The translations under genes were made by a program, and so were the position numbers. Below are positions 1-8,492 of a stretch of DNA of 64,000 bases, piece after piece; position 1 is the stretch's first letter, and every line of letters starts with the position of its first letter. Under the pieces are notes generated by a model that saw only the letters and a list, made by a program, of their open reading frames with translations, was not told where the DNA came from and did not search any database. The DNA is from Calditrichota bacterium (GTDB lineage Bacteria; Zhuqueibacterota; Zhuqueibacteria; Zhuqueibacterales; Geothermadaptataceae): NCBI GenBank assembly GCA_008501765.1, contig QQUE01000002.1, positions 432,336 through 496,335 of the forward strand, written 5' to 3'.

Positions 1-84
1 CCCTTGCCATAATAAAATTTTCGTTCACCAAATCTAAAACGCAGACAACACTGATTGACAACTTATGAGAAAGTGTATTAAGCA

Positions 85-714
85 ATGACAGGACTTCTCG
101 CCACACTTATCTATCTGCCCGCGCTGTTTCTTTCCGTAGAAACGGAAATAAGCTGGAGCGCCAACTCCGAGTCGGATCTCGCCGGCTATAAAATTTACTA
201 CGGCAAAGCCTCTCGAAATTACGATCAGGTTATCGATGTTGGCAAACAGCCCGGCTATTCAATCACGCTCACAGAAACGAACGTAACCTATTATTTCGCA
301 GTGACAGCCTATGATAGCTCGGGCAATGAAAGCGCTTTTTCCGAAGAGGTCGAAGCCATCATCGAGGGCCAGGTTGACCCCGATCCGGATCCGGATCCAG
401 ACCCACAACCGGATCCCACAGGTATAGACGAAAAAGTTTACAATTTCCCCAATCCATTTATTGCCGGACAGCAGGAAACCCATATCCGCTATTCACTTCA
501 AGAAGCCAGTCCCGTTACAATTGAGATATTCAACGTCAATAATGAGTTGGTACGAACACTGGAAAATGAAACGGAAAAAAGCGCGGGCACGCACACCGAA
601 ACAATCTGGAATGGCCAAACCGAAAGCGGTGAAAACGTGCCGCACGGAATTTATTACGGCAGAATAATGACTGCCAACAAAATTCGAATAATAAAAATTG
701 CCGTATTGCGATAA
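85..714 (+). CDS. Exported FnIII + FlgD-like C-terminal module protein
   Basis: Small predicted surface or secreted protein of 209 aa. After a hydrophobic leader (about residues 4-17) comes a fibronectin type III module (about 20-95; SDLAGYKIYYG and YFAVTAYDSSGNES are typical strands). A Pro-Asp repeat linker (about 98-111) leads to a FlgD-like Ig/C-terminal sorting module (about 118-209; YNFPNPFIAG near its start, GENVPHGIYYGRI near its end). In FCB bacteria this last module usually marks proteins exported and attached at the cell surface. An in-frame stop lies just upstream, so 85 is the earliest ATG. The leader lacks the usual basic residues, although a short ORF at 65-88 in another frame would supply them (see findings). 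The PorV-like gene follows after 22 nt, so the two probably form one unit. The exact role is unknown. Confidence 0.8.
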   Translation: MTGLLATLIYLPALFLSVETEISWSANSESDLAGYKIYYGKASRNYDQVIDVGKQPGYSITLTETNVTYYFAVTAYDSSGNESAFSEEVEAIIEGQVDPDPDPDPDPQPDPTGIDEKVYNFPNPFIAGQQETHIRYSLQEASPVTIEIFNVNNELVRTLENETEKSAGTHTETIWNGQTESGENVPHGIYYGRIMTANKIRIIKIAVLR

Positions 715-736
715 GCGAAGTCAGGGAAGACTCACT

Positions 737-1906
737 ATGAAATTTGCAGCATCCTCAATTACAAAAATTCTTATTCTACTCATCTGCTCAATACAAATTA
801 GCATTGCCCAGGATGGGCAGGCCACAGCCGGTGCTTTTTTAAGGATGGGCGCTGGCGCACATGCAAAAAGCATGGGCGGTGCTTTTACAGCCATAGCGAA
901 TACACCCGCGGCATCGTACTGGAATCCGGGTGGTTTGGCGCACATTGAGAGCATCAGTGTGCTGGCTTCCCACAATGAAATGGCGCTTGACCGGACTTAT
1001 ACTTTTATCAGCGGTGTCGTGCCGAGTTCACGCAACAGTTCGCTCGGAATCAGCTGGATTGGTTTAAATGTCAGCAATATCGAAGCGCGCACGGATGATA
1101 CATCCGAGCCTGACTATTACTTTAACAGCGCTAATAGCGCCTTCCTGCTATCCTATGCTTACAAATTTACTTCCTGGTTTTCTGTAGGCCTAAATTACAA
1201 ATGGCTGCAGGAGCGGGTGTACACATCAAGCCTTTCCGGCCATGGTTTTGATTTCGGGGTATTTTCCAAATTAACCGACACTTTTACAGCCGGATTGATG
1301 CTGCAGGATATTCAATCGACCGTGAAAGCGGAGGACGGATACAAACAGCCATTTCCCTTAATTTATCGTCTCGGGCTCGCTGCGCAAATTTCCAACGGAT
1401 TTAACACAGCTTTTGATATCAGCTTCAACGAAAACAAATACAGCAGTTTTGCTCTTGGGATTGAATACAAGCCAATGGCCATGCTGCCAATCCGCGCTGG
1501 ATTCAACCAACAAGGATTTGTCTTTGGTTCCGGCTTGCACATGCCGCTACAAACGATGAATTTAAGGCTGGACTATAGTTACGGCCAGGATCCGCTCAGC
1601 GGCAGCGATACGCACACAATCAGTGTTGGTGTTGGTTACAAACCCGCGGCACTGAACTTTTCCCGCGACAGAAAATCTAGTCCGGTGAAGCAAAACCGCC
1701 AGCCGTTGCAATATGTGGTGGTGCAAACCAAAAATCTCAATGTGCGTGAGGGACCAAGCACGAAATATCGAGTTCTCGGGGCTATCCATCAAGGCCAGCG
1801 ATTTCGCAAAACCGGTTCCATCGGCAACTGGTGTAAAATCAAAATTGGTAAAAAGAAATACGGCTGGGTGCACAAAAAATTTATTAAAGAATATATCCGG
1901 CGATAA
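737..1906 (+). CDS. PorV/UPF0164-type outer-membrane protein with SH3b tail
   Basis: Predicted outer-membrane beta-barrel of 389 aa. A signal peptide (about residues 1-24, ending SIAQ) is followed by the family signature AGAHAKSMGGAFTAIANT and YWNPGGLA, as in the PorV/PorQ/UPF0164 group. Alternating beta strands run to about residue 305. The last ~65 residues form a bacterial SH3 module (NLNVREGPSTKYRVLGAIHQ, then YGWVHKKFI), which often binds peptidoglycan. PorV proteins in type IX secretion hold cargo carrying C-terminal sorting domains, and the gene just upstream encodes such a module, so a cargo-handling role is plausible but inferred. The ATG at 737 is chosen over an upstream in-frame ATG at 698 because a GGAAGA lies 6-12 nt before it and the signal peptide begins there. 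Confidence 0.85.
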   Translation: MKFAASSITKILILLICSIQISIAQDGQATAGAFLRMGAGAHAKSMGGAFTAIANTPAASYWNPGGLAHIESISVLASHNEMALDRTYTFISGVVPSSRNSSLGISWIGLNVSNIEARTDDTSEPDYYFNSANSAFLLSYAYKFTSWFSVGLNYKWLQERVYTSSLSGHGFDFGVFSKLTDTFTAGLMLQDIQSTVKAEDGYKQPFPLIYRLGLAAQISNGFNTAFDISFNENKYSSFALGIEYKPMAMLPIRAGFNQQGFVFGSGLHMPLQTMNLRLDYSYGQDPLSGSDTHTISVGVGYKPAALNFSRDRKSSPVKQNRQPLQYVVVQTKNLNVREGPSTKYRVLGAIHQGQRFRKTGSIGNWCKIKIGKKKYGWVHKKFIKEYIRR

Positions 1907-1919
1907 CTCTCCTCCTCAG

Positions 1920-1966
1920 CCCGGTATGTTGACACAAAAGTGTTGCCATACCGGGTTTTTATTTTC
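1920..1966 (+). terminator. Intrinsic terminator
   Basis: A 9-bp GC-containing stem (1920-1928 with 1947-1955) is extended by an inner stem around an AAAA loop and followed by a T-rich run from 1956. It sits 14 nt after the PorV-like gene and closes the 85-1906 unit. Confidence 0.85.
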
Positions 1967-2027
1967 TACCTACCCTTGTCATTTCAAAAATAATTCTTAT
2001 ATTTTCTATTCGATTTATAGAATTCAG

Positions 2028-2091
2028 GAGTTCATTGCCTTTATGCAATGCGGGCGTAGAAACTAAGCAATCCATAAAGGGATTGCACTCC
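2028..2091 (+). repeat. Dispersed structured repeat B, left copy
   Basis: About 64 bp with outer arms GGAGTTCA and TGCACTCC, enclosing two small palindromes: CATTGCCTTTATGCAATG at 2033-2050 and GCAATCCATAAAGGGATTGC at 2067-2086. A near-identical element in the opposite orientation lies at 50090-50142. The left copy has about 10 extra bases between its two hairpins. The fold is REP/BIME-like. It lies between the terminator at 1920 and the HAD gene, and no ORF of its own is credible. Confidence 0.75.
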
Positions 2092-2125
2092 GATTATAAA
2101 CGGCCATTTTAAAACAGGAAAATAA

Positions 2126-2896
2126 ATGATACCCAACAATCCAGAAATTATAAACGAAATCAAAAAAAACATAAAAGCCATCACTTTCGATTTGTGGGGC
2201 ACATTAATCAACGACGTGCCCGTTCGGGATCGCGCTATCAAATTCAAACAAATGCGCAAAGACTTTTTTGTTGAAACACTGGCTGAATTTGGCCACGAAA
2301 TCGACCAGCCCACGGTGGACGCCGCCTACCAACATGCCAGCGAGGTATTCGACATAAACTGGAAGCAACAACGCGCTTTCGATGCCACTTTGGGAATTGA
2401 CGCGATGCTGGATTTTGTGAAAGTTGATGTGCCCGAGGAAACGAAAGAAAAACTGGTGCTGTTTTTTGAAGAAGTGATAAATGAGACATTGATTCGCATT
2501 GTGGAGGGCGGCAAAGAAGTTGTCCTCGAATTACACAAAAAGTATAAAATCGGTCTGATCAGCGACACGTCGTGGACGCCGGGGCGTGTTTTGGAGCAGC
2601 ACCTGCATCGACACGGTATTGGCCAGTGTTTCGATTCGTTGATTTTCTCCGACCAGCACGGCCAAACCAAACCAGCCCCCGCCTTGTTCGAAAAAGCCAT
2701 GTCTGAGCTCGGTGTTACACCCGAAGAAACCCTGCACGTCGGCGACCTGAAATTCACCGACATCCGCGGCGCCAACCAGGTCGGCTGCTACTCGGCGTGG
2801 GTTCACCGGCCGGATTATCTTGAAAATGGTACATCAGAAGATATGCCCCATTTGACTATTGACTCGGTGGCGGATTTGAGGGAGGTTTTGCTGTGA
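2126..2896 (+). CDS. HAD-superfamily hydrolase (DxW variant)
   Basis: Cytosolic 256-aa HAD-IA type hydrolase. Motif I is FDLWGTL at about residues 21-27, with the nucleophile Asp but Trp where phosphatases usually have the second Asp. Motif II Ser/Thr is in GLISDTSW (about 141-148). Motif III Lys is in QTKPAPALFEKAM, and motif IV is HVGDLKFTDIRGA (GDxxxxD). A helical cap lies between motifs I and II. With Asp+2 missing it may be a haloacid dehalogenase-like or phosphonatase-like enzyme, or a phosphatase of altered mechanism. The substrate is not readable from sequence. The ATG at 2126 has AGGAAA 7-12 nt upstream. It stands alone behind repeat B and converges on the next gene. Confidence 0.85.
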   Translation: MIPNNPEIINEIKKNIKAITFDLWGTLINDVPVRDRAIKFKQMRKDFFVETLAEFGHEIDQPTVDAAYQHASEVFDINWKQQRAFDATLGIDAMLDFVKVDVPEETKEKLVLFFEEVINETLIRIVEGGKEVVLELHKKYKIGLISDTSWTPGRVLEQHLHRHGIGQCFDSLIFSDQHGQTKPAPALFEKAMSELGVTPEETLHVGDLKFTDIRGANQVGCYSAWVHRPDYLENGTSEDMPHLTIDSVADLREVLL

Positions 2897-2940
2897 TTTT
2901 TAAATGTTTGGAATTAACTCTAATCTGTTGTAAAACTCCC

Positions 2941-3423
2941 TTAAAACCGCCAACCTACTTGAAACTGAAAATAAGGCAATAGTTGAACTGAAGTAAGACC
3001 CAATTTGAGAAAAAAACTATTGTCCATTGGTGCCAAACAATAGCCTGCTGCCCATGCAGGGAAAATCGCAGAACCAACTCTTTTATGATAAATTGAAAAA
3101 CCGAATTCCAAGTAAGTCCATGAAGCATCACCGATTGATTTGTATTTATGAAAACTACTTGACCAGGTTGGAAAAGATAAATCCAAATGGGAATCACCTT
3201 GTTTCATAAAAAAAGAACTCACGCCAACGGAGATTGAAAAATTCTCAATAATAGAGGGGAGAAATGCACGTTCATAATAAAATCCAGGATTGATCCCCTT
3301 GCCCCAAATTTCCGTTGCCAGCGCCTGTTCAGATTGTTCAAGGAACAGACTCTGAGCCACGAGAGGAATATTGAATAAAAAGATAGAGACTATTGAAATA
3401 AAATATGAAGACGATTTACTCAT
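2941..3423 (-). CDS. Small outer-membrane beta-barrel protein, unknown
   Basis: A 160-aa protein with a clean signal peptide (basic start, hydrophobic core about 6-22, VAQS cleavage region). Short alternating polar/aromatic strands follow, and it ends in an aromatic strand (FQFQVGWRF). A C-terminal Phe is the usual BAM insertion signal, so a small outer-membrane barrel is the best reading. No family is recognised. The ATG at 3423 has GGAAG about 5 nt upstream. The decayed CopG antitoxin lies upstream of it. Confidence 0.6.
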   Translation of the reverse strand: MSKSSSYFISIVSIFLFNIPLVAQSLFLEQSEQALATEIWGKGINPGFYYERAFLPSIIENFSISVGVSSFFMKQGDSHLDLSFPTWSSSFHKYKSIGDASWTYLEFGFSIYHKRVGSAIFPAWAAGYCLAPMDNSFFLKLGLTSVQLLPYFQFQVGWRF

Positions 3424-3529
3424 TTAACTTCCCACATTAATATTTTATACCCCAATACGAAATTTTATAAAATTCAGCTTCAAAAGAAATCAAGATTGAA
3501 GAACCACAACACAAAATCATTTTCAATTC

Positions 3530-3823
3530 TCACCTACGTGGCTGCACGCTCACAAAATTGCCAACGACAAATTTATGCGGGATACTATAGATAAATGTTT
3601 GATATAACAAAACTTTCTGAACTGCCTGGCGCTGCAGTTCGTTGAGGTCCCGTTCGGATATGCGAATGTTCACTCGTTGATTTTTTCGCACCGTAGCACG
3701 TGCAAAATACTTAATATCCGTTTAGTGGTACTTGAGAGTTGGCACGGATTTTCACTCATAATTCTCAAATGAGTCCAGAATCTCGCGTTTATCTTTGGTT
3801 AAATTGTTTTCATGGATTATCAA
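3530..3823 (-). pseudogene. Decayed CopG-family (ribbon-helix-helix) antitoxin
   Basis: Reading the minus strand from about 3823 in one frame gives a recognisable CopG_antitoxin-type protein: REILDSFENYE, then stop TGA (3754-3752), KSVPTLKYH, then stop TAA (3724-3722), then YFARATVRKNQRVNIRISER, DLNELQRQA, YQTFIYSIPHKFVVGNFV, and the natural end at 3530. Intact relatives carry GEWKSVP at the first stop, so a Trp codon appears to have become TGA. The RVNIRIS strand and DL..LQ..A helix are the DNA-binding ribbon-helix-helix. No partner toxin is visible on either side. Only a possible TTG (3823) serves as start. Confidence 0.78.
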
Positions 3824-3852
3824 ATTCAATTCTCTATTTTACATCTCCCAGG

Positions 3853-5232
3853 TTACCGCATTCTAAATATATAAATAATCACAGACAAAACAAGCCCCGG
3901 AAATATTGCTTCAATCCTCAGGGGCAATTGCCCGGTCAGCCAGCTCAGGCTGAGCCACAGCGCAGAAATCCCCCCGGCTGCCACGATATTTATGAATGCT
4001 GCTGTTGGACTCATTTTCCATTTTGCGCTAAAACTTGTCAGCAACGGCAGCAGCAATGCCGGTGTCGCGACACTGCCGAGTTGGTACCAGATTGTTATGA
4101 TTGATGAACTGAGAAGAGCGATGACAATCGAGATGGCAAATGTGATCAGCAGGCCCAACCGGGTGTAATGATTGAGTCGATCGTCTTTTCCACCGCGCAA
4201 GCGCCAGAGAAAATCCCGGCCAATTGTGACGGCCGAAACAAATCCGAAAGAGTCGAGCGTCGACATGATTGTTGCAAGCAGGGCGACGAAAAACAAGCCT
4301 TGCAATATAGTGGGCAGAAGAGTCACGGCCAATTGGGGAAAACTGTGGGTTGGGTCGCTCAATTGCGGCAGCAAAACCCGGGCATAGAGCCCGGCCGTTG
4401 TAGTGAGAAAATCAAAAAATACCCAGAACAAGATTGAAATAAAAATTCCCCACCGCGCTGTTTTTTCCGATTCTGCAGCAAAACAGCGCTGGTAAAAATT
4501 GGCGTCCACCAGCGTTGCCATGGCGATAACGTACCAAACGAGTATGTATTGCAGTGAATTGCCACCGTGCCAGGTCAGATGCCGGGCCGGCAAATTTTCC
4601 TGTAAAAATGTGATACCGCCATAATTCCACCAGGCTGTAGCGACCAATACAATAAATCCGGAAAACATGAGAATAAATTGCAGGATATCGGTGCGAATCA
4701 CGGCCTGCAATCCACCGCGAAATATATAGAGAAATGAAAATCCGGCCGCAAAAAGAATCCCGGCCCAAACCGGGATCGGCAAAAACAAGTGCAGCAAAAT
4801 CCCCAGCATGAGTAAATAGGGCGCGGGCAAAGCCAATATAAAAATAAAAAAAGCACCAGCCGTGCGTGCCCGGCTCCCATAGGCTTTTTCCAATTGGTCG
4901 GGAATAGTGTAGTGCCCGCTGCGCCGGGCGACTTTGGCGATAAAAACCGCAAAAATGATGGCACACAAATAATAGGGCACACCGAAGACCAGCCAGTTGG
5001 AAATGCCGTACAAATAAGTAAATTCACCAACCCCAAGAATGCCGCCGTACCAAGTCGAGACCATGGAGGCGACAAAAGCAGGCAGCGTTACACGGCGGCC
5101 GGCCACAAGAAAATTCTCTGCCGATTCCTGTTTGTTTTTCTTTCCGAAACCCAGCCAAAATGTGAGCACAAAATAGGCAAGAATCAATAACTGATCGATG
5201 GCCGCCAAATTGACCACAATTACAATCCCCAC
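3853..5232 (-). CDS. SSS-family sodium:solute symporter, probable thiamine-related permease
   Basis: Inner-membrane transporter of 459 aa with about 12-13 hydrophobic helices spread over the whole length. Family signs are the first helix with GFGKKNKQESAENFLVAGR, SMVSTWYGGILGVGEF in TM2-3, and SMLGILLHLF-like and RGGLQAVIRTDILQF segments. Members couple Na+ entry to uptake of sugars, amino acids, vitamins or ureides. Its start (GTG at 5232) overlaps the end of the thiamine pyrophosphokinase gene by 13 nt. It is the last gene of a unit headed by a TPP riboswitch and a TonB receptor, so inner-membrane uptake of thiamine or a thiamine precursor is the natural inference. Substrate specificity cannot be read from the sequence. 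Confidence 0.88.
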   Translation of the reverse strand: MGIVIVVNLAAIDQLLILAYFVLTFWLGFGKKNKQESAENFLVAGRRVTLPAFVASMVSTWYGGILGVGEFTYLYGISNWLVFGVPYYLCAIIFAVFIAKVARRSGHYTIPDQLEKAYGSRARTAGAFFIFILALPAPYLLMLGILLHLFLPIPVWAGILFAAGFSFLYIFRGGLQAVIRTDILQFILMFSGFIVLVATAWWNYGGITFLQENLPARHLTWHGGNSLQYILVWYVIAMATLVDANFYQRCFAAESEKTARWGIFISILFWVFFDFLTTTAGLYARVLLPQLSDPTHSFPQLAVTLLPTILQGLFFVALLATIMSTLDSFGFVSAVTIGRDFLWRLRGGKDDRLNHYTRLGLLITFAISIVIALLSSSIITIWYQLGSVATPALLLPLLTSFSAKWKMSPTAAFINIVAAGGISALWLSLSWLTGQLPLRIEAIFPGLVLSVIIYIFRMR

Positions 5233-5858
5233 GCCTGGTTGTTATGCGAAATAAAGACGAAGAGACATCCCGACGTCAGCGAAATGCCCACTGGATTCGC
5301 GACAATTTCATTGCTTTGGCCATCGCGGACAGCCCATTCCAGGGCTTCATTTTGCAAGGGATATTTCAGTCCGCTGGTGACAATTCCCTCAACACGGCGC
5401 ATGGCGTGCAGGCTGATTTGTTGTCCGATTTCCCCTTCAAACTCCAACCTGCTGGTGATAAAAAAACCGGTCCCCCAGTCATCAACAAAGTTCAGCTCTA
5501 TTTTAGGATTATATTTTTCCATAACATTAAGATTGCAGAGCTGATGATCAAAACGGGCACCGGAAATTCCAAGAACTGTTGCGGAATCGACTCCTTTTTC
5601 CAGGGCAATCTGCAGCGTTTTTTCGAAATCGGTTGCATTTTGGTCTGGCAGATGAATAAAGCTCGTATCCGCGAAATGACCGATGGTTTTGCTGTTAATC
5701 GAATCAAAATCGCCGACAATAAAATCCGGCATAATCCCCCGTTTGATCGCCTGATTGGCACCCCCATCGGCACATATTATTAAGTCACATGTCTGAAGAA
5801 GCGGCTCAACCAGGGCTGAGTTTGGCAGGGTTCCATTGATAATTATCAGAGCTTTCAT
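5220..5858 (-). CDS. thiN: Thiamine pyrophosphokinase
   Basis: Cytosolic kinase converting thiamine to thiamine diphosphate with ATP (AMP released). The 212-aa protein shows the TPK signatures in order: LIICADGGANQA, MPDFIVGDFDSI, DQNATDFEKTLQIAL and SGARFDHQLCNL in the catalytic domain (about 1-130), then the B1-binding beta domain (GLKYPLQ and a SNEIV strand, to about 212). The ATG at 5858 is preferred because AAAGGA lies 8-13 nt upstream; two upstream in-frame ATGs (5876, 5867) lack such a site. It is the second coding gene of the riboswitch-led unit and overlaps the permease gene. Phosphorylation would trap imported thiamine inside the cell. Confidence 0.93.
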   Translation of the reverse strand: MKALIIINGTLPNSALVEPLLQTCDLIICADGGANQAIKRGIMPDFIVGDFDSINSKTIGHFADTSFIHLPDQNATDFEKTLQIALEKGVDSATVLGISGARFDHQLCNLNVMEKYNPKIELNFVDDWGTGFFITSRLEFEGEIGQQISLHAMRRVEGIVTSGLKYPLQNEALEWAVRDGQSNEIVANPVGISLTSGCLFVFISHNNQAWGL

Positions 5859-5953
5859 TTGATACATCCTTTGCATGATGCTGATATTTTACCTTCACGG
5901 CACGTTTAAATTTGCAAAACTAGAGGCCGCAGGGGCAACTGTTGAATATATTA

Positions 5954-8374
5954 TCACTTGGTGTACTGGAGACTCACAAATACATTGCGTGTTGCCGCAG
6001 GCCAAAACTGATCACCTTCCCCGTAAGAAAGGTATTTCTTGTTAAGTAAATTATTAACGCGGGCTTGCAAAGCCACACCTCTGAAACCCAATTTGTCCAG
6101 CGTATGTCGCATATTTAAATTTATAACCGCAAAAGGTTCTACAGAGAATTCATCGGATTGGGTGTTGTCCGTATATTGCCGTCCAACATATTTGGCAATC
6201 ATTGAAATATAAGCTGCATCCCATGCCCATGTCAAGCGCAGGTTTGCCAATGTATTGGGGAATCCCGCGATCTGGTTGCCACTAAAATCCGTTACAACAT
6301 CGCCCCAATCGTAAGTTTTATAGGATTCGAGTTTATTGCGGCTTATCAAAAAATTACCCGCAATAGTGAGCTGCGGCAGAACATGCATTTCCGAGCTCAA
6401 TTCAAGGCCTTTGTGTGTCGTGTGTTCGGCATTTCCTGTGATAGGTTGGCCGAAGCGGTCGAGCTGGCCACTTTTGATAATTTCATCTTTAAAATCCATA
6501 TAATAAATATTGGCAAAGGCATTTAAATGCTGGCTGCGATAGCCAATTCCCAGTTCAAAATCTGTGAGTTTTTCAGGTTTGACGAGCGGTGAATCAAAAT
6601 CAAATGATCCGTCATCTTTCAAATTAAACTGCGGTTGCACAACGCCCCAACTTTCGGGATAACTCGCCTCGGCTGCATCGTAATAATTTTTTAGCCGTGG
6701 TTCGCGAGTCGTGTGCGATATATTTGCATAAATATTGGTTCTCCCAGTTAAATTATAATTCAGACCAAAACGTGGATTAATAAAATTATGTGGCACAGTG
6801 AAATCATTATTTAGAAATTTCTCATCAAACAACCGGTATTCCTTGCGAGCGAACTGCACATCGCCCACGGCAATTACATTTTCACTCAACCGATACGTTT
6901 CATGAAGATAAAAAGAAACGATATTTTTCCCCCCTTTGTACTCATAATATCGCCTGGCGCCATCGCCGGCAACATCGGAGGGCAATCCGGTACCATTTTG
7001 CAAACGTCCCCAATGCAGGGAGCGGTGCAGGCGAAATTCGGCGCCGGCAACCAATTCTCCTGATTTGTGTTTCCAGGTTAAATTCGGCAGCCAGCCGACT
7101 TGATTGTTGTCAACATAGGCCCGAATGAGTGCATCAGCTGGGATGGCATCGATATTCGAATACCCATAATCTGCGGTAAGCCGATAGTATTCGGGCGTGC
7201 CCCAACTGCCGTCGTAATCGAAAAATCCGTAGCCTTTTACATAAAATGCACTGTTATTAAGCGAAACATTTGGCGACACACGCCATTCGTGGATGGCTTC
7301 AAAGTGGGGCTGGTTAAAATTTTCCAGCTCATCCGGCCGGAAAGAATTGCTGCGGCGCAAGTCTTTATCGCCATTGTATTCTTTGGGAATGCCGTAATAG
7401 CCAAAGCCGTCTTCCACCGGTCCGCCGAATGCGTGCAACCGCAAACTGCTTTGTTTTGTGTAATACGCCGCGCCGGCAAAATAATTCCTTAAATCCACCC
7501 AGGTGCCATCGCGGTAGCCGTCGCTGGTAATTTTTGAAACGCGGGCGAAAAGCACGAAATTGTTATTTAGCAGCCCGGTATTGTAGGATAGCGAGTATTT
7601 TCTCGTATTAAAAGCACCGGTTCCGGCAAATGCTTTCACCTCCTTTTCTGTCGAAAAATAATTGGTGAGAATGTTAATTGAACCACCGATGGCCGCGGGG
7701 CCATAAAAAGCAGAACCGGCGCCACGCTGCACTTGGATACTTTGTACATTGGAAGTGAAATCGGGTAAATTGACCCAATACACATTGTGATCTTCCGGAT
7801 CATTCTGCGGAATTCCATTGATGAGCACAGCAACACGGCGTTGATCAAAACCGCGAATACTCATGTAATTATAACCCAGATTATTGCCACCATCCGAGTA
7901 AAAAGTAGTCGAAGGCATTTCCGAAATGACTTCCGGAATTTCTTCGATGCTATAGCGGGCTTCAAGCTCGTTTTTCACCATTGTGCTGTATGTAACTGGC
8001 GAAACCCGGTCTTTGGCATGCGTCGCCACGACTGTTACCACCGGACCCGATAGAACTTCACTGCTCAAAACAATATTTAGTTCTTTTTTTATTGACGGAA
8101 TGGATACACGAACTTTTTGTGTGCTGTAACCAATGTAGGAAATTTGTAATTCATAGCTGCCTGCAGGTAATTCGGGTAGGATAAAAATGCCATTTTCATC
8201 CGTTGTCGTGCCGAGTGAGGTGTGCAACACAGTGATGTTTGCCCCGACGAGTGGTTCTTTTGTTTCTCTGCTTACTACTATCCCGCGAATGGTTTCACCA
8301 CTTTGTGCGAACAATGCATTAGTAATGAAATAGAAGAGCATCGAGAACAGGCTAGTTCGTAAAAGAAAATTCAT
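5954..8374 (-). CDS. TonB-dependent receptor, probable thiamine uptake
   Basis: Outer-membrane receptor of 806 aa. A signal peptide (about 1-24) precedes a carboxypeptidase-regulatory-like domain (about 27-100; GIVVSRETKEPLVGANI, GSYELQISYIGYSTQKV). The plug domain (about 120-225) carries YNYMSIRGFDQRRVAVLING and GSAFYGPAAIGGSINIL, and a 22-strand-type barrel runs to the C-terminal LQYTK. Such receptors import scarce ligands using TonB energy. A TPP riboswitch and attenuator lie directly upstream, and thiamine pyrophosphokinase and a permease follow 95 nt downstream. The ligand is therefore most likely thiamine or a phosphate or precursor of it, as for the thiamine-regulated receptors known in Bacteroidetes. 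The ATG at 8374 follows a weak AAAGGA. Confidence 0.92.
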   Translation of the reverse strand: MNFLLRTSLFSMLFYFITNALFAQSGETIRGIVVSRETKEPLVGANITVLHTSLGTTTDENGIFILPELPAGSYELQISYIGYSTQKVRVSIPSIKKELNIVLSSEVLSGPVVTVVATHAKDRVSPVTYSTMVKNELEARYSIEEIPEVISEMPSTTFYSDGGNNLGYNYMSIRGFDQRRVAVLINGIPQNDPEDHNVYWVNLPDFTSNVQSIQVQRGAGSAFYGPAAIGGSINILTNYFSTEKEVKAFAGTGAFNTRKYSLSYNTGLLNNNFVLFARVSKITSDGYRDGTWVDLRNYFAGAAYYTKQSSLRLHAFGGPVEDGFGYYGIPKEYNGDKDLRRSNSFRPDELENFNQPHFEAIHEWRVSPNVSLNNSAFYVKGYGFFDYDGSWGTPEYYRLTADYGYSNIDAIPADALIRAYVDNNQVGWLPNLTWKHKSGELVAGAEFRLHRSLHWGRLQNGTGLPSDVAGDGARRYYEYKGGKNIVSFYLHETYRLSENVIAVGDVQFARKEYRLFDEKFLNNDFTVPHNFINPRFGLNYNLTGRTNIYANISHTTREPRLKNYYDAAEASYPESWGVVQPQFNLKDDGSFDFDSPLVKPEKLTDFELGIGYRSQHLNAFANIYYMDFKDEIIKSGQLDRFGQPITGNAEHTTHKGLELSSEMHVLPQLTIAGNFLISRNKLESYKTYDWGDVVTDFSGNQIAGFPNTLANLRLTWAWDAAYISMIAKYVGRQYTDNTQSDEFSVEPFAVINLNMRHTLDKLGFRGVALQARVNNLLNKKYLSYGEGDQFWPAATRNVFVSLQYTK

Positions 8375-8389
8375 TTCTTCATCCTTTCT

Positions 8390-8434
8390 TTTAAAAGTAA
8401 AAAGCCGATTCCCGACGTTTGGAAAACGGCTTTC
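8390..8434 (-). terminator. Riboswitch expression platform terminator
   Basis: On the minus strand GAAAGCCG (8434-8427) pairs with CGGCTTTT (8407-8400) and is followed by a T-rich run. It sits between the TPP aptamer and the TonB receptor start, as expected for transcription attenuation. The 58 nt between aptamer and hairpin could hold an antiterminator. Confidence 0.8.
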
Positions 8435-8492
8435 TAATAATATTTATTGGAAAGTCTGAAGATCTGCGCTTTCAGTTCAAGAAAGTTAGCGA

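Noticed and set aside
366-420. Tandem GATCCG-like DNA repeat
   Set aside because: It encodes the Pro-Asp linker of the first protein and is in frame, so it is a coding low-complexity linker rather than a separate repeat element.
2028-2091. tRNA-like cloverleaf
   Set aside because: The fold has two hairpins and outer arms but no anticodon arm, T-loop GTTC or acceptor end of a tRNA.
2041-2313. 90-codon minus-strand ORF over repeat B and the HAD start
   Set aside because: It overlaps the recognisable HAD gene and the structured repeat; it is a shadow frame.
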